NCBI RefSeq assembly: GCF_003148625.1 | Contig: NZ_QGGO01000006.1 | Location: forward strand, 186,001-250,000 | From: Arcicella aurantiaca | GTDB lineage: Bacteria > Bacteroidota > Bacteroidia > Cytophagales > Spirosomataceae | Length of the DNA stretch: 64,000 nt | Direction of reading: 5' to 3' | Part shown: one piece after another, positions 43,676 to 53,599 of the stretch | How the letters are laid out: every line of letters starts with the position of its first letter | Position numbering within the stretch: the stretch's first letter is position 1 | Made by a program: the position numbers and the translations under genes | The notes under the pieces: generated by a model | The model's database searches: none | What the model saw: only the letters and a program-made list of their open reading frames with translations | Told to the model about the DNA's origin: nothing

Positions 43676-45325
43676 TTATTGATAACCAGCGTTTTGCGTA
43701 AATTCTGCTTTGTTGGTTACGGCATCTAATTGAGACTGTGGAATTGGTCGTAAAACGTGGTAACTACTCAAGTTTATAGCATTATCTGGAGCATAAGCTT
43801 TAATTCTTTCTACTAACTTTCCAGTACGTTTAAGGTCAAACCATCTCAATTGTTCTCCTGCTAACTCACGAGCCCTTTCATCAAGAATAAAATCCAATGT
43901 TACCTGTGCAGGCGAAATTTGCATTGCCGCAGCTTTTCCAGTTTTAGCGGCTCTTGTACGTAAAACATTGATATAAGTGGCAGCATCAGTATTATTACCC
44001 AATTTCATTTGTGCTTCAGCGGCTATTAGATATACTTCAGCCAAGCGAATCACAAATACATCTCTGGCACTTTGAGCTTCGTTCAAACTTGCCCGAGTAG
44101 CATCCATAAATTTTGATAATGAGGGGTAACGTTGATTATCTTTTACTGTTCCGTTGGCATTAAATATTTTGCTTCTATCATAAATTTGATATTTACGAGT
44201 GGCTTCAAAAGCATCAGGAATTTCTTTTCCTGTACAATAAACGGCAGTATCTCCAATGCTCATTCCTGTTGGACGGGTGGTTGCATTTGCCTTCCAAATT
44301 TGCTGAAAAGAAGCATCATATCGAGCATCATTTTCATCAAATAAATCTAACAAATAACGAGTAGGCATATAACGCACGAATGGTCGTCCGTTGGTAATAT
44401 CTCGAAGCATTCCCGGTCTGTCGTCATATTTCATAATAAAAAGCAAATGCCCATTATTACTGCCTCTACCATGCCCATAAGGGTTAAATGTGCTATTCAC
44501 AAGGTCGTTCAATGCCAAATTGGTAGAATAGTCAACCACATAAATGGCTTCTTTATTTTTGAGATTAGTCATTTTCCACAAATCGGCATAGTTAGCTTCC
44601 AATTTATAGCCATAATTTCCATTCAAAACTGCTTGTGCCATCTCCAAAGCCTCTTTATTCATTCCTCTTGTGAGGTAAATTCGAGCTAAAAATGCCTGAG
44701 AAGCCCCTTTGGTAACTTTTCCGTATTGAGTTTGAGTAGCAGGTAAATTGGCTGTGGCAAACTTTAAATCTTCAATGATTTGTTTGTAAATAATTTCTTC
44801 AGAAGTACGATTTGCCGTTGAGATTATTCCATTAGTTTCTTGGGTAGTAAAATGTACGCCACCCCAAGTTTCTACGATGTGCCAATAGTAAAATGCTCTT
44901 AAAAATTTAAGTTCAGCTTCTCTAACAGGTCTTAATGTTGCTGATAATCCTGCATTTTCAATGCGTTTAATTCCAGCATTACAAAGATTGATGGCTGCAT
45001 AAAATTCACGCCATTCAGTTGTTAAGGCAGAATTACTCCCTTGCAAATTCAGATATTGGGTTAAATCTCGGTAAACTTCCCCCGAACCACTCGTCCAAAT
45101 ATCAGTACCTGTTTCAGCAATATTGTATCCTTCTTCTTTTCCGTACCACCATCTTTGATAACTATATGCTGCATTTACCAGCGTTTCAAAACCTTCTGGC
45201 GTTGAATAAACGGATTCTGCTGTTAAGCCACTTGGGTTATACTCTGTCAAAACATCATTGCATGAAAAGCATGATATTGTGAGTAAACCAATGGCGATTT
45301 TTTTAATAGAAACTATATTTTTCAT
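43676..45325 (-). CDS. SusD/RagB-family glycan-binding lipoprotein
   Basis: 549 residues with a lipoprotein signal (ISCFSCNDVLTEY; the modified Cys is probably the second, followed by Asn-Asp). LKFLRAFYYWHIVETWGGV and the C-terminal LDERARELAGEQLRWFDLKR identify the family. It lies 17 bases downstream of susC. Its architecture matches the SusD of the first locus more closely than that of the second. Confidence 0.94.
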   Translation of the reverse strand: MKNIVSIKKIAIGLLTISCFSCNDVLTEYNPSGLTAESVYSTPEGFETLVNAAYSYQRWWYGKEEGYNIAETGTDIWTSGSGEVYRDLTQYLNLQGSNSALTTEWREFYAAINLCNAGIKRIENAGLSATLRPVREAELKFLRAFYYWHIVETWGGVHFTTQETNGIISTANRTSEEIIYKQIIEDLKFATANLPATQTQYGKVTKGASQAFLARIYLTRGMNKEALEMAQAVLNGNYGYKLEANYADLWKMTNLKNKEAIYVVDYSTNLALNDLVNSTFNPYGHGRGSNNGHLLFIMKYDDRPGMLRDITNGRPFVRYMPTRYLLDLFDENDARYDASFQQIWKANATTRPTGMSIGDTAVYCTGKEIPDAFEATRKYQIYDRSKIFNANGTVKDNQRYPSLSKFMDATRASLNEAQSARDVFVIRLAEVYLIAAEAQMKLGNNTDAATYINVLRTRAAKTGKAAAMQISPAQVTLDFILDERARELAGEQLRWFDLKRTGKLVERIKAYAPDNAINLSSYHVLRPIPQSQLDAVTNKAEFTQNAGYQ

Positions 45326-45342
45326 AACATTGAAATTCGTGA

Positions 45343-48300
45343 TTAAAGGTTTACGTTTAAGCCAAATACAAACAATTTCGTCATTGGAAAGTTCTCCGAA
45401 CCACCTCTTTCTGGGTCATAATCAAGTTTAGAGAAGGTAAATAAGTTTTTACCCGTTACATAAACCTTGATATTTTTGATGGTTTTTGAGCGTAAAATTG
45501 TAGCAGGAATATTGTAGCCTAAGGTAATATTTCTGATACGAGCAAATGAACCATCTTGATAGCCGAGTGTTGAGGTATATTTCAAACCACCATTTTTGTT
45601 TGGACGTGGATACGCATTGGTAGGATTTTCGGGTGTCCAATAATCAATACCAGCCGTACTATTTCCCGCTCCTTGTGCATCAAATCTTGCATAGCGGTCA
45701 GCATTAATCATTTGTCCCATTCGTGCATAAATAAACACATTAAGGTCAAAATTCTTAAATTTGAAAGTATTGTCTAAACCACCACTCCATTTGGGGCGAG
45801 GGTTACCAAGAATAACTCTATCATTAATGGCATCTATTTTACTATCACCGTTTTGATCCATTACTTTAATTTCACCCGGTGTTTGAATAGGCAAAATCTT
45901 ACTGGCAACATCTGCTTCTGAAGTTTGCCAAATTCCCGTTTTTTGATAGTCATAGAAAACATTGATAGGCTGTCCGATAAACCAACCGTTTCCAATATCG
46001 TTACCTCCTGTTACTAATTCTACAATTTCTTCATTATTTTTTGTGAAGGTAATATTACTGTTCCAAGAGAAATTTTTAGTACGAATATTAGTAGTTCCAA
46101 TGGTTACTTCAATTCCTTGATTTCGGGTTTTGCCAATATTTTGCTTTACGGTTGTTACTCCAGAAGTAGGCGGTAAGCCTCTGTCAAGCAGCAAGTTGGT
46201 TGTTTTGGTATCATAATAATCAACAGAACCGCTGATTCTACCCTCTAAAATTCCAAAGTCGAGTCCAAGGTTTTTTGTTTCAGATAATTCCCAACCCAAT
46301 TCTGCATTTCCAACATTTCTTGAAAAAGTATAGGCGGGAGCCACTACGTCGTCATAACCGAAAGCAATTCTTGTTAAAGACGATTGTGTAGCATAAGGTC
46401 CAGAAGGGTCATTTCCTGCAATACCATAACTCAATCGTAGTTTTAGGTCGCTTATTTGTGGAATATTTTTCATGAAATCTTCTTCCACTGCACGCCACGC
46501 AAAAGCAACTGATGGGAAAAATGTCCATTTATTTCCTTCTGCTAATTTTGAAGAACCGTCCTGACGAGCCGTTACCGTTAATAAATATTTTCCATTAAAG
46601 GCATAATTTAAACGTGCCGCATAAGATAATAAGGTACTTTTAGAGTAGCCAGAATTAATCTTAATTTCTTCAGTAGCATTTCCCAAAGCATAGTATAATT
46701 GAGATGGCAAAAGCTGATTTACTCCCGATGCAGAAACATTATCTGATGCTCCTGAAAGATAACTACCTACGCCAGTTAGCGTGAAATTATGCAAACCAAT
46801 CGCTTTTTGATAAGTGATTACGTTTTCCCAGTTGATAGAGGAACTATTGTTTTCGCTATATGTTGCCAATGATTTTCCTGTTAAACCTCTGTCTAATGAT
46901 TTTGGCGATTGGAACAATCCATTTCTTGAAGCACTTAAATTTGCTCCAAAAAGACTTCGGATGGTTAAACCTTTTAGAGGTGTAAATTCCAAATATCCAT
47001 TGGTTATACTTCGTGTGGTTGCAATGGTATTATTAAACACATTGGGTTGTTCATCTGACAATGGGTTGCCTGTTTGTCCATCAATCATCAAGAAATTAAA
47101 ATTTCCGTTAGCATCATAAAGCAAACCCAAAGGACTAATTTTATTGGCTTGGTTCAATGGGTCTCTTCTTACACTTTGGTCATAATAAGTAATTTGACTT
47201 TGTAAGCCAATTTTCATCCAATCGTTTAGGGTATAGTCAACATTCAAACGACCCGTATATCGTTTAATGTCATCTAATTTTAAAATCCCTTTTTCATTAA
47301 AATAATCTAAAGAAATATACGACTTTAAGCGTTCTGTGCCTGTTCTGACACCAATTTGATAGTTTTGTTGAAAACCATTATGGATTAATTCTTTTTGAAA
47401 ATCAGTCCATTCTCCATTTTGTAAGGCTTGGTATTCTGCAACATTGGCAAAAATAGTGGCATCGTCTGTTGAACTTTTCCATAAACCTGCGGCTCTCCAA
47501 GCTTCACGTTTTAAATCACGATATTCAGTCATGTTCATCGCTCTTGGATACATAGAAACCTGCGAAACCCCCGAATACGTATTAAAAGAAACGTCCGTTT
47601 TACCAGATTTTCCTTTTTTAGTCGTGATTAAAATAACGCCATTTGCACCTCTCGACCCATAAATAGCGATTGACGAAGCATCTTTCAAAACATCCATCGT
47701 TTCAATATCATTTGCGTTGATGTCTTCGAGATTGTTGTACTGAATTCCGTCCACAATAATTAAAGGAGAGTTACTGCCGCCAATAGAGCGGTTACCACGA
47801 ATGTTGATATTTACTCTCGCTCCAGCTTGTCCGCTACTACGTGTAATGTCCGCTCCTGCTATTTTCCCTTGGGCGGCTTCTAAAACGTTAGCTGTTGGCA
47901 CTTCTTTTAATTGCTCACTTTTCAATTGTACAACTGCCCCTGTTAAGTCCTTTTTCTTCACAGCACCATATCCAATTACCACAACTTCTTCAAGCGAACT
48001 ATTGGCTACATTCAATTGAACATTTAGCGTTGTTTGTACACCAACCTGTTTTTCTACGGGAGCATAACCAACAAAACTAAAGACTAAAATAGCGTTTTTA
48101 TCAGGTACTGCTATTTTGTATGAACCATCTGCATTGGTGGTTGTTCCATTGCGAGTACCTTTTATGGCAATATTTACTCCGGGTAATGGTTTATTATTTT
48201 CGTCATAAACTTTTCCAGCTACAGTTACGTCCACAGGAGCATTTACTTGTTCTTCAACCTGAGAATTTTCAGCGTTTTGATTTTGGCTTGCCAACACAAT

Positions 48301-48642
48301 TTGTTTGCCAGCTACTTCATAATTTACTTGTAAAGGTGTAAGTAATTTATGAAGAACTTGCCCCAAAGTAACGTTATTGAAGGATATACTTATTTTGCGT
48401 TCACTGTCTATAACCCGTGAACTATATACGAATCTGACATCCGTATTTTTCTCGATGGTATGCAATACCTCCTTTATACTCTGATTGGTAATTTTTAGAG
48501 ATAATGTTTGCCCTAACACCTCTTGCCCCTTCATTGGCAACGCCAAAGAGAGGTTCATACAAGCAATAATCAAGCAAAGTTGATAAAAGGTTAGTTTCAT
48601 GATTTGCCAAACAAAATGATAATTTTGTTGATTTTTTTTCAT
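45343..48642 (-). CDS. SusC/RagA-family TonB-dependent transporter with STN domain
   Basis: 1099 residues. It opens MKKNQQNYHFVWQIMKLT, the same pattern as the SusC near 16.2 kb, with the hydrophobic signal after the second Met. STN domain (about 45-112; VRFVYSSRVI), carboxypeptidase-like domain (about 138-210; VAGKVYDENNKPLPGVNI), EVVVIGYG, plug (SRGANGVILITTKKGK) and barrel ending FVFGLNVNL. It should transport pectin-derived oligosaccharides given the GH105 gene downstream. STN contact with the FecR encoded upstream would control the sigma factor. Confidence 0.95.
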   Translation of the reverse strand: MKKNQQNYHFVWQIMKLTFYQLCLIIACMNLSLALPMKGQEVLGQTLSLKITNQSIKEVLHTIEKNTDVRFVYSSRVIDSERKISISFNNVTLGQVLHKLLTPLQVNYEVAGKQIVLASQNQNAENSQVEEQVNAPVDVTVAGKVYDENNKPLPGVNIAIKGTRNGTTTNADGSYKIAVPDKNAILVFSFVGYAPVEKQVGVQTTLNVQLNVANSSLEEVVVIGYGAVKKKDLTGAVVQLKSEQLKEVPTANVLEAAQGKIAGADITRSSGQAGARVNINIRGNRSIGGSNSPLIIVDGIQYNNLEDINANDIETMDVLKDASSIAIYGSRGANGVILITTKKGKSGKTDVSFNTYSGVSQVSMYPRAMNMTEYRDLKREAWRAAGLWKSSTDDATIFANVAEYQALQNGEWTDFQKELIHNGFQQNYQIGVRTGTERLKSYISLDYFNEKGILKLDDIKRYTGRLNVDYTLNDWMKIGLQSQITYYDQSVRRDPLNQANKISPLGLLYDANGNFNFLMIDGQTGNPLSDEQPNVFNNTIATTRSITNGYLEFTPLKGLTIRSLFGANLSASRNGLFQSPKSLDRGLTGKSLATYSENNSSSINWENVITYQKAIGLHNFTLTGVGSYLSGASDNVSASGVNQLLPSQLYYALGNATEEIKINSGYSKSTLLSYAARLNYAFNGKYLLTVTARQDGSSKLAEGNKWTFFPSVAFAWRAVEEDFMKNIPQISDLKLRLSYGIAGNDPSGPYATQSSLTRIAFGYDDVVAPAYTFSRNVGNAELGWELSETKNLGLDFGILEGRISGSVDYYDTKTTNLLLDRGLPPTSGVTTVKQNIGKTRNQGIEVTIGTTNIRTKNFSWNSNITFTKNNEEIVELVTGGNDIGNGWFIGQPINVFYDYQKTGIWQTSEADVASKILPIQTPGEIKVMDQNGDSKIDAINDRVILGNPRPKWSGGLDNTFKFKNFDLNVFIYARMGQMINADRYARFDAQGAGNSTAGIDYWTPENPTNAYPRPNKNGGLKYTSTLGYQDGSFARIRNITLGYNIPATILRSKTIKNIKVYVTGKNLFTFSKLDYDPERGGSENFPMTKLFVFGLNVNL

Positions 48643-48653
48643 AATTTTAGTAC

Positions 48654-48676
48654 GTTAAAATTTGGACAATTTTGAC
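48654..48676. promoter_or_regulatory. Conserved block upstream of susC (locus 3)
   Basis: GTTAAAATTTGGAC then AATTTTGAC matches the block at 16254-16275 except for four substitutions and one extra base, at nearly the same distance upstream of susC (12 bases against 17). Its role as antisense promoter or susC leader is open. Confidence 0.45.
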
Positions 48677-48712
48677 AAAAAAAATCCTGCAATCCTTTTT
48701 GGAGGATTGTAG
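48676..48712 (-). terminator. Intrinsic terminator upstream of susC, operon sense
   Basis: CTGCAATCCT (48687-48696) pairs with AGGATTGTAG (48703-48712). On the minus strand the stem is followed within three bases by eight T (48677-48684 is all A on the plus strand). It would stop sigma-FecR read-through before susC or act as an attenuator. Confidence 0.65.
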
Positions 48713-48717
48713 TTGAT

Positions 48718-48751
48718 GAGTCGATAAACTCGCACTTTATCGGCTCTTTTT
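48718..48751 (+). terminator. Intrinsic terminator antisense to the operon
   Basis: GAGTCGATAAA (48718-48728) pairs with TTTATCGGCTC (48736-48746), one G-U type difference, followed by TTTTTAC on the plus strand. No plus-strand protein gene precedes it. The position between FecR and SusC equals that of the plus-strand terminator at 16287-16320. Confidence 0.65.
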
Positions 48752-48842
48752 ACATTAAGAGATTGATTTGTAAGTGAATGGATTTATGTTACATAGGCAC
48801 TTCTTGTTATTGATTATTAGATTTTTAAAAGTTTAAACAGCT

Positions 48843-49952
48843 TCATTGGCAACCTTCGCCTGTTATTATTATTTTTCCTTCTTTCAATTGATAATTGGCT
48901 CTTACAGCTTTGCAAATCAGATGTAATTTTTGATTTAAAGGTTCATCTGTAAGTGATGCCGTTACTGGACAATTCCCTAAATGTTGTGCGTCATATTCTA
49001 CATCCAAGTGATAGGCTTGCTCTATTCTATTAAAAACTTCGCTTAGATTTGTCTCGTTAAATTCAAATGAAATTCTTTCTATCGAAACATTTACATTGTT
49101 GTTTGGAACTGCCACCACAGACATTTGTGGGAGAATCGGACTAATAATTTTATCTTCTACAACAATCCGTTCACCGGGTAATAAAACTAAGCCTTCCAGT
49201 TTTTCATTTTGAGTCTTTCGTAATTGTTCTTCATTATCTGCCAAGTAAACTGCCACTCGTCCCGTTTTAACATTTACCGAAACTTTAGGAGAATTTGGAT
49301 ATGTTTTAACACTAAAACTTGTTCCTAAAACCTTCGTAATTACTTGATTTGCATGGACAATAAAAGGCTTACTTGGGTCTTTGGCAATTTCAAAAAATGC
49401 TTCCCCTGTTAAAAAAACCTCTCTCAAATCTTTCGTGAATGTTTGAGGATATGAAATTTTAGAGCCTTTTTTCAAAAGTATAGAACTACCATCTGCAAGG
49501 TTGATAACTTGTTGTTGATGGTCTTGATTAAATACTTCTACTAATTCATATTGATTTTTTGCCCTTTCTACTTGTGCTGCATAAGTATGTTCTGGAGTGA
49601 TAGCTGATTGTTGATTCCAAAAGATGCCGATAGCAATTATAACTGCTGCCGCCGCACTCCACATCCAAAACTTATATATTCCTTTTTTGACAGGTTTTTC
49701 GTATGCTTCAATTTCTTCTAAAATCGAATTTTTCAATTCATTTATTTCTTGTTGAGAAAATGTTGAATCAGAAATTTTATTCGCTAACAAAACCATTTGA
49801 CGTGCCAATTCTACGTCTTTTCGTTTAAAAGGATAGATTTCAAGCCAATTTTGCCAGAAATGTTCTGCTTCTAAATCAGCATGATTTATCCACTTTATAA
49901 AGTAGGAATCCTGAGCTAATTCTTCTGGACTATATGTTGTGTAATTATTCAC
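48843..49952 (-). CDS. FecR-family anti-sigma factor
   Basis: 369 residues. A cytoplasmic N-terminus (about 1-90) is followed by one membrane segment (about 92-110; FWMWSAAAAVIIAIGIFW), the FecR domain (about 140-260; INLADGSSILLKKGSKISY, REVFLTGEAFFEIAK, KVLGTSFSVK) and DUF4974 (about 290-369). The cysteines in NCPVTASL, HLICKAV and the end GEGCQ parallel those of the FecR near 16.4 kb. It regulates the sigma factor 234 bases upstream. Confidence 0.93.
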   Translation of the reverse strand: MNNYTTYSPEELAQDSYFIKWINHADLEAEHFWQNWLEIYPFKRKDVELARQMVLLANKISDSTFSQQEINELKNSILEEIEAYEKPVKKGIYKFWMWSAAAAVIIAIGIFWNQQSAITPEHTYAAQVERAKNQYELVEVFNQDHQQQVINLADGSSILLKKGSKISYPQTFTKDLREVFLTGEAFFEIAKDPSKPFIVHANQVITKVLGTSFSVKTYPNSPKVSVNVKTGRVAVYLADNEEQLRKTQNEKLEGLVLLPGERIVVEDKIISPILPQMSVVAVPNNNVNVSIERISFEFNETNLSEVFNRIEQAYHLDVEYDAQHLGNCPVTASLTDEPLNQKLHLICKAVRANYQLKEGKIIITGEGCQ

Positions 49953-49999
49953 GGATTATCTGTATTAAAAGTTTTAAAATAAGTTGGAATACAAATTCT

Positions 50000-50020
50000 G
50001 TTAGCATTTGATATGCTAAC
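50000..50020. other. Small hairpin between sigma and FecR genes
   Basis: GTTAGCAT and ATGCTAAC are perfect inverted 8-mers five bases apart, in the 234-base gap upstream of FecR. It could be an operator or a transcript structure; nothing else supports either. Confidence 0.35.
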
Positions 50021-50186
50021 TCGTAAAATCCCAATAATAGATTTAAAGAAAATGACTTTGTTAATGATAAGAGGAAGCAACTTCGATTTACTACCAAAGC
50101 AAAAGGTTATTTTTTTATTTTTTTTTTAAAAATATTGCAAAACGAAGATTCCACCCAATAAACCTAAATTCACGCAATAGCAAACT

Positions 50187-50771
50187 TTATTTTATTAGCA
50201 GAAATATGAGTAAGCTTACCAAGTATGATAAACGTGTACGAAGTTTCGATAGGGCATTTTGAAGTGTATTTGCCACCGTTTGTTCTTTCAAACCCAACAT
50301 TATAGCAATTTCTTTGAGTTTTAAATTGGAATAATATTTTAGAGTAATCACTTCTCTTTCTCTGGCAGAAAGCATTTTTAACGAAGAGGCTAATTGTTGT
50401 TCTTGTTGATGGTCAAATTCATTTTTGCATAAAATGGCTTCGGGCGAAGCATCATCAATTAATTCTGATAGGTAATTTTCGAATTCTTGAGCGTCTAAAT
50501 TTACATTTTTTAGATGTCGGGTAACGGCTCTTCTTACCGAACGATATAAATAAAATCTTACTTGAACGTCATTACTCAAATTATGACGATACAACCAAAT
50601 ATCAACAAAAACATCTTGGACGGCACTTTTTGCCATCGTGCGGTCAAGACAAATTTTGTAAGCATAATTCATCAATTCTTTCCCAAAAGCATCAAAAAGC
50701 TCTTTAAAAGCCTGTTTGTCATCTTTAATGATTTTTGCCCAAAGATGTAAATATTTTTGTTCAGTATTCAT
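50187..50771 (-). CDS. ECF-type RNA polymerase sigma factor
   Basis: 194 residues from MNTEQKYLHL. Region 2 shows AFKELFDAFGKELMNYAYKI and SAVQDVFVDIWLYR; region 4 shows KLKEIAIMLGLKEQTVANTL. It heads the third sigma/FecR/SusC/SusD set. The end is hydrophobic (YLVSLLIFLLIK), as in the sigma factor near 17.5 kb. An AraC regulator ends 115 bases upstream on the same strand but belongs to the next locus. Confidence 0.93.
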   Translation of the reverse strand: MNTEQKYLHLWAKIIKDDKQAFKELFDAFGKELMNYAYKICLDRTMAKSAVQDVFVDIWLYRHNLSNDVQVRFYLYRSVRRAVTRHLKNVNLDAQEFENYLSELIDDASPEAILCKNEFDHQQEQQLASSLKMLSAREREVITLKYYSNLKLKEIAIMLGLKEQTVANTLQNALSKLRTRLSYLVSLLIFLLIK

Positions 50772-50909
50772 TAATTCAAGATTGAAAAGATACAATTTAT
50801 ACTTCGATTAGTCTTAAAAGGGCAAAGGGCTAAATTTATACCTAAAAAGAAAATGATGTAATCTTAAATTAATAATTTTTAATTAAGTAGGACTACTCCC
50901 AACGCCTAC

Positions 50910-51797
50910 TTAATTCAACATTCGGTATTCGTTGGGAGTAAGTCCTACTTTTTGTTTAAATAGACGACTAAAATGTTGTGGATACTTAAATCCTAATTGA
51001 TAGGATATTTCACTGAGGGATTTTGATGTATCTAAAACTCGCTCTTTGGCAAGGTCTAATAATCGTAATTGGATATATTCTAAGGCTGTTTTTCCTGTTT
51101 CTTTCTTAATTAAATCTCCAAAATAATTAGACGATAAATTCAATTTATCTGCAAAGTAAGATACTGAGGGCAAGCCTTTTACTGATAATTCTTGACTAAA
51201 AAGATAGTCAGTCAGCGAAGTGTCAAATTGTTCAATAATGCCTTTATGTGCTTCTTCACGGGTTATAAATTGACGGTCGTAAAATCTTGAAAAATATTTA
51301 AGTAGTAATTCTAAATTGGCAATAATCAACTTCTTGCTGTGTTTATCAATATTTTGATTTATTTCTGTTGCAATATTTTCAAAACAATTAAGAATCACCT
51401 CTTTTTCTCTCTCAGAAACGTGCAAAGATTCATTTACCTGATAACTAAAAAAAGTATAGTCGTGGATACTTTTTCCTAAACTTGTGCCTTTAATGAGGTC
51501 TGGGTGAAAAACCAAAGCTTTTCCATAAGGTTGATGTATTTCACCTTCTGGCTCGTGCGTGATAATTTGCCCGGGGGCAAAAAAGACTATTGTACCTTCT
51601 TCATAATCATAATATTTATTGCCATATCGTAATTCTCCGCATTTAGTTTCCTTGATAATTATGGCATAAATATTCATCTTCGCCTTTGTTTTAGCAATTG
51701 GGTCAGACTTCCCCAAGTCCACAAAATTAATTAATGGATGAAGCGTCGTGTTGTTAAATGTTTGGCTATAATGTTTTATTGTATCGTAAATTATCAT
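50910..51797 (-). CDS. AraC-family transcriptional regulator
   Basis: 295 residues from MIIYDTIKHY; an ATG eight codons upstream is also possible. The N-terminal cupin-like domain (about 1-170; DYEEGTIVFFAPGQIITHEP) is followed by two helix-turn-helices (about 200-295; PSVSYFADKLNLSSNYFGDL and LSEISYQLGFKYPQHFSRLF). It belongs to the kind often divergent from oxidoreductase genes and would control the outer-membrane protein and molybdenum hydroxylase genes on the other strand. Confidence 0.92.
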   Translation of the reverse strand: MIIYDTIKHYSQTFNNTTLHPLINFVDLGKSDPIAKTKAKMNIYAIIIKETKCGELRYGNKYYDYEEGTIVFFAPGQIITHEPEGEIHQPYGKALVFHPDLIKGTSLGKSIHDYTFFSYQVNESLHVSEREKEVILNCFENIATEINQNIDKHSKKLIIANLELLLKYFSRFYDRQFITREEAHKGIIEQFDTSLTDYLFSQELSVKGLPSVSYFADKLNLSSNYFGDLIKKETGKTALEYIQLRLLDLAKERVLDTSKSLSEISYQLGFKYPQHFSRLFKQKVGLTPNEYRMLN

Positions 51798-51940
51798 GGC
51801 AGTAGTGGTTTTGATTTTCAAGATTTACCGAAATTATCAAAGAATTGATAGCTTATAATACTTACCTGTAAAAATGGTTAGTAAAACCGTAAAATTGATA
51901 AAATATCATCGCTCATTCTTTCCTAATTTTGGAACTTTAA

Positions 51941-52108
51941 TGTAGTGTTTAATAAGTTTCTTCAACTTCCCGAAACAATATCCATTGCGGGTAAAAAAAC
52001 TTTCGGGAAGTGAACCTCTCGACTACTTCCCGAAAGTTCTTTCTACTTTCGGGAAGTTCTACAAGATTTTGGAATAAAAATTATCCAGATAACTAATTAA
52101 ACAGTGTA
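51941..52108. repeat. TTCCCGAAA family element with two tandem hairpins and terminal inverted repeats
   Basis: Ends TGTAGTGTTTAATAAG (51941-51956) and ATTAAACAGTGTA (52096-52108) are imperfect inverted repeats. Inside are two hairpins, AACTTCCCGAAA...TTTCGGGAAGT enclosing CAATATCCATTGCGGGTA, and ACTTCCCGAAAGT...ACTTTCGGGAAGT. The stretch after the second hairpin is almost identical over 45 bases to that after the copy near 43.4 kb. It occupies half of the divergent gap between AraC and the barrel protein. Confidence 0.82.
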
Positions 52109-52164
52109 TTCAATGCTTAAATTCAAAAATCTGCCCAATCAGATTTATTATTCCAAAAACATTT

Positions 52165-52929
52165 ATGAATTATCTCAAATTATCAATCATTATTTCTTCA
52201 TTATTTTTAACACAACTATCTTATGGACAACAAGATACGACCAATTTAGTTAGTAGTTTTAGCGGCTCTGTTGGCATTACTAACAATGGATTTTCAATCA
52301 TTCCTACTTTCTCGTTAAATAGCCCTGCGGCAATTATGAATTTTACGTGGAAGAAAAAACGTTTTAGCTTTAATCCTGATATTCGCTTGGTAACAGATGC
52401 CAGTAAAGGAGGTTTTATTTTTTGGCTAAGATACCAAGCAATTCAAGCAAAAAAGTTTGGTTTGCGTGTGAGTGCTCACCCTGCTCTTAGCTTAGTGCGA
52501 AAAACGATAATTGACAACGGAAGTTCCATAGAAATTACTGAAATGTTACGTTTTTTGGCTTATGAGATTGTTCCAAGCTATCAAATTACGCCAAATTGGA
52601 ATGTAAGTGCAGTTTATTTACAAGGTCATGGCTTACAAAATCATGGACCACAATTAACAAGAGCATTTTTTGTAAATACCAGTATTTCAGATATTAAAAT
52701 TGGAGGCGATTTCAGATTTCAAATTACGCCATCCTATTATTACTTATATACTGACAGCTACACAGGTAACTATTTGGCTGTAACCGCAGGAATTTCCAAA
52801 AAAGGAAGTCCTTTTGCGATACAATCAACTATCAATCAAACATTTGACTCAAACATACCTAACAATAAAGACTTTATGTGGAACGCCATGTTAAGTTATA
52901 ATTTCAGTAGAAATTTGAAAAGAATTTAA
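52165..52929 (+). CDS. Predicted outer-membrane beta-barrel protein
   Basis: 254 residues with a signal peptide ending QLSYGQ. The rest alternates hydrophobic and polar residues in strand-like segments (FIFWLRYQAIQAKKFGLRV, AVTAGISKKGSPFAIQSTI) and ends LSYNFSRNLKRI, suggesting a small barrel. I recognise no named family. It lies upstream of the second molybdenum hydroxylase on the same strand and is divergent from an AraC regulator, so it may be a porin-like entry route for that pathway's substrate. Confidence 0.6.
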   Translation: MNYLKLSIIISSLFLTQLSYGQQDTTNLVSSFSGSVGITNNGFSIIPTFSLNSPAAIMNFTWKKKRFSFNPDIRLVTDASKGGFIFWLRYQAIQAKKFGLRVSAHPALSLVRKTIIDNGSSIEITEMLRFLAYEIVPSYQITPNWNVSAVYLQGHGLQNHGPQLTRAFFVNTSISDIKIGGDFRFQITPSYYYLYTDSYTGNYLAVTAGISKKGSPFAIQSTINQTFDSNIPNNKDFMWNAMLSYNFSRNLKRI

Positions 52930-52972
52930 ACATATTTAATGATAAGTAGGCGTTTGGATTTAGTTGTTGGGC

Positions 52973-52999
52973 ATTAGTGTTGGAACTCACTATTAATCA
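52973..52999. repeat. 27-base repeat shared with 18251-18277
   Basis: Begins ATTAGTGTTGGAACTC and ends TATTAATCA; differs from the copy near 18.25 kb at three positions. It lies between the barrel protein and the Fe-S subunit gene. GAGGAATGCCTC, a small palindrome, follows about 20 bases later. Confidence 0.55.
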
Positions 53000-53066
53000 G
53001 AATATTGCAACATAATCTGAGGAATGCCTCGTCTAATTCTTAACGAATACTTATAAAACTTAATCA

Positions 53067-53543
53067 ATGACAAAATATACACTCACCATCAACGGCAAAA
53101 AAACACAAGTTGAAGCCGAACCAGACACCCCAATGCTTTGGGTAATTCGTGATTATGTTGGACTAAAAGGTACAAAATTTGGATGTGGAATGGGCTTGTG
53201 CGGAGCTTGCACGATTCATCTTGACGGTCAGGCGATTCGTTCATGTCAAACGCCAATTTCATCGGTAAAAGCCACCAATAAAATTACAACGATTGAAGGT
53301 ATTTCCGCAGGAATTAATATTGACCATGTTGTTCAAAAAGCATGGATAGAAGAACAAGTGCCACAATGCGGTTATTGTCAGTCGGGACAAATTATGTCGG
53401 CGGTTGCCTTATTGAAATCAAATCCAAACCCAACTGATGACGATATTGACACTTTTATGTCAGGAAATATTTGTCGCTGTGGTACTTACGTTCGTATTCG
53501 TAAAGCCATTCATTCGGCAGCAAGCGAAATGAAGAAAAAATAA
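53067..53543 (+). CDS. [2Fe-2S] subunit of a second molybdenum hydroxylase
   Basis: 158 residues. Cys40, Cys45, Cys48, Cys60 and Cys101, Cys104, Cys136, Cys138 provide the two clusters ([37 protein letters not shown]). It is closely similar to the protein at 25762-26217 but has a longer linker (INIDHVV) and a Lys-rich end. Its partner starts 56 bases downstream. Confidence 0.92.
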   Translation: MTKYTLTINGKKTQVEAEPDTPMLWVIRDYVGLKGTKFGCGMGLCGACTIHLDGQAIRSCQTPISSVKATNKITTIEGISAGINIDHVVQKAWIEEQVPQCGYCQSGQIMSAVALLKSNPNPTDDDIDTFMSGNICRCGTYVRIRKAIHSAASEMKKK

Positions 53544-53599
53544 TCAACCGTCAAACGTAGTAATGTTCAACGAAACATACTACAAAACCGAAATTCAAC

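Noticed and set aside
45449-45640. 63-codon minus-strand frame inside susC of locus 3
   Set aside because: Out-of-frame shadow of the SusC reading frame, as are the other small frames inside long genes.
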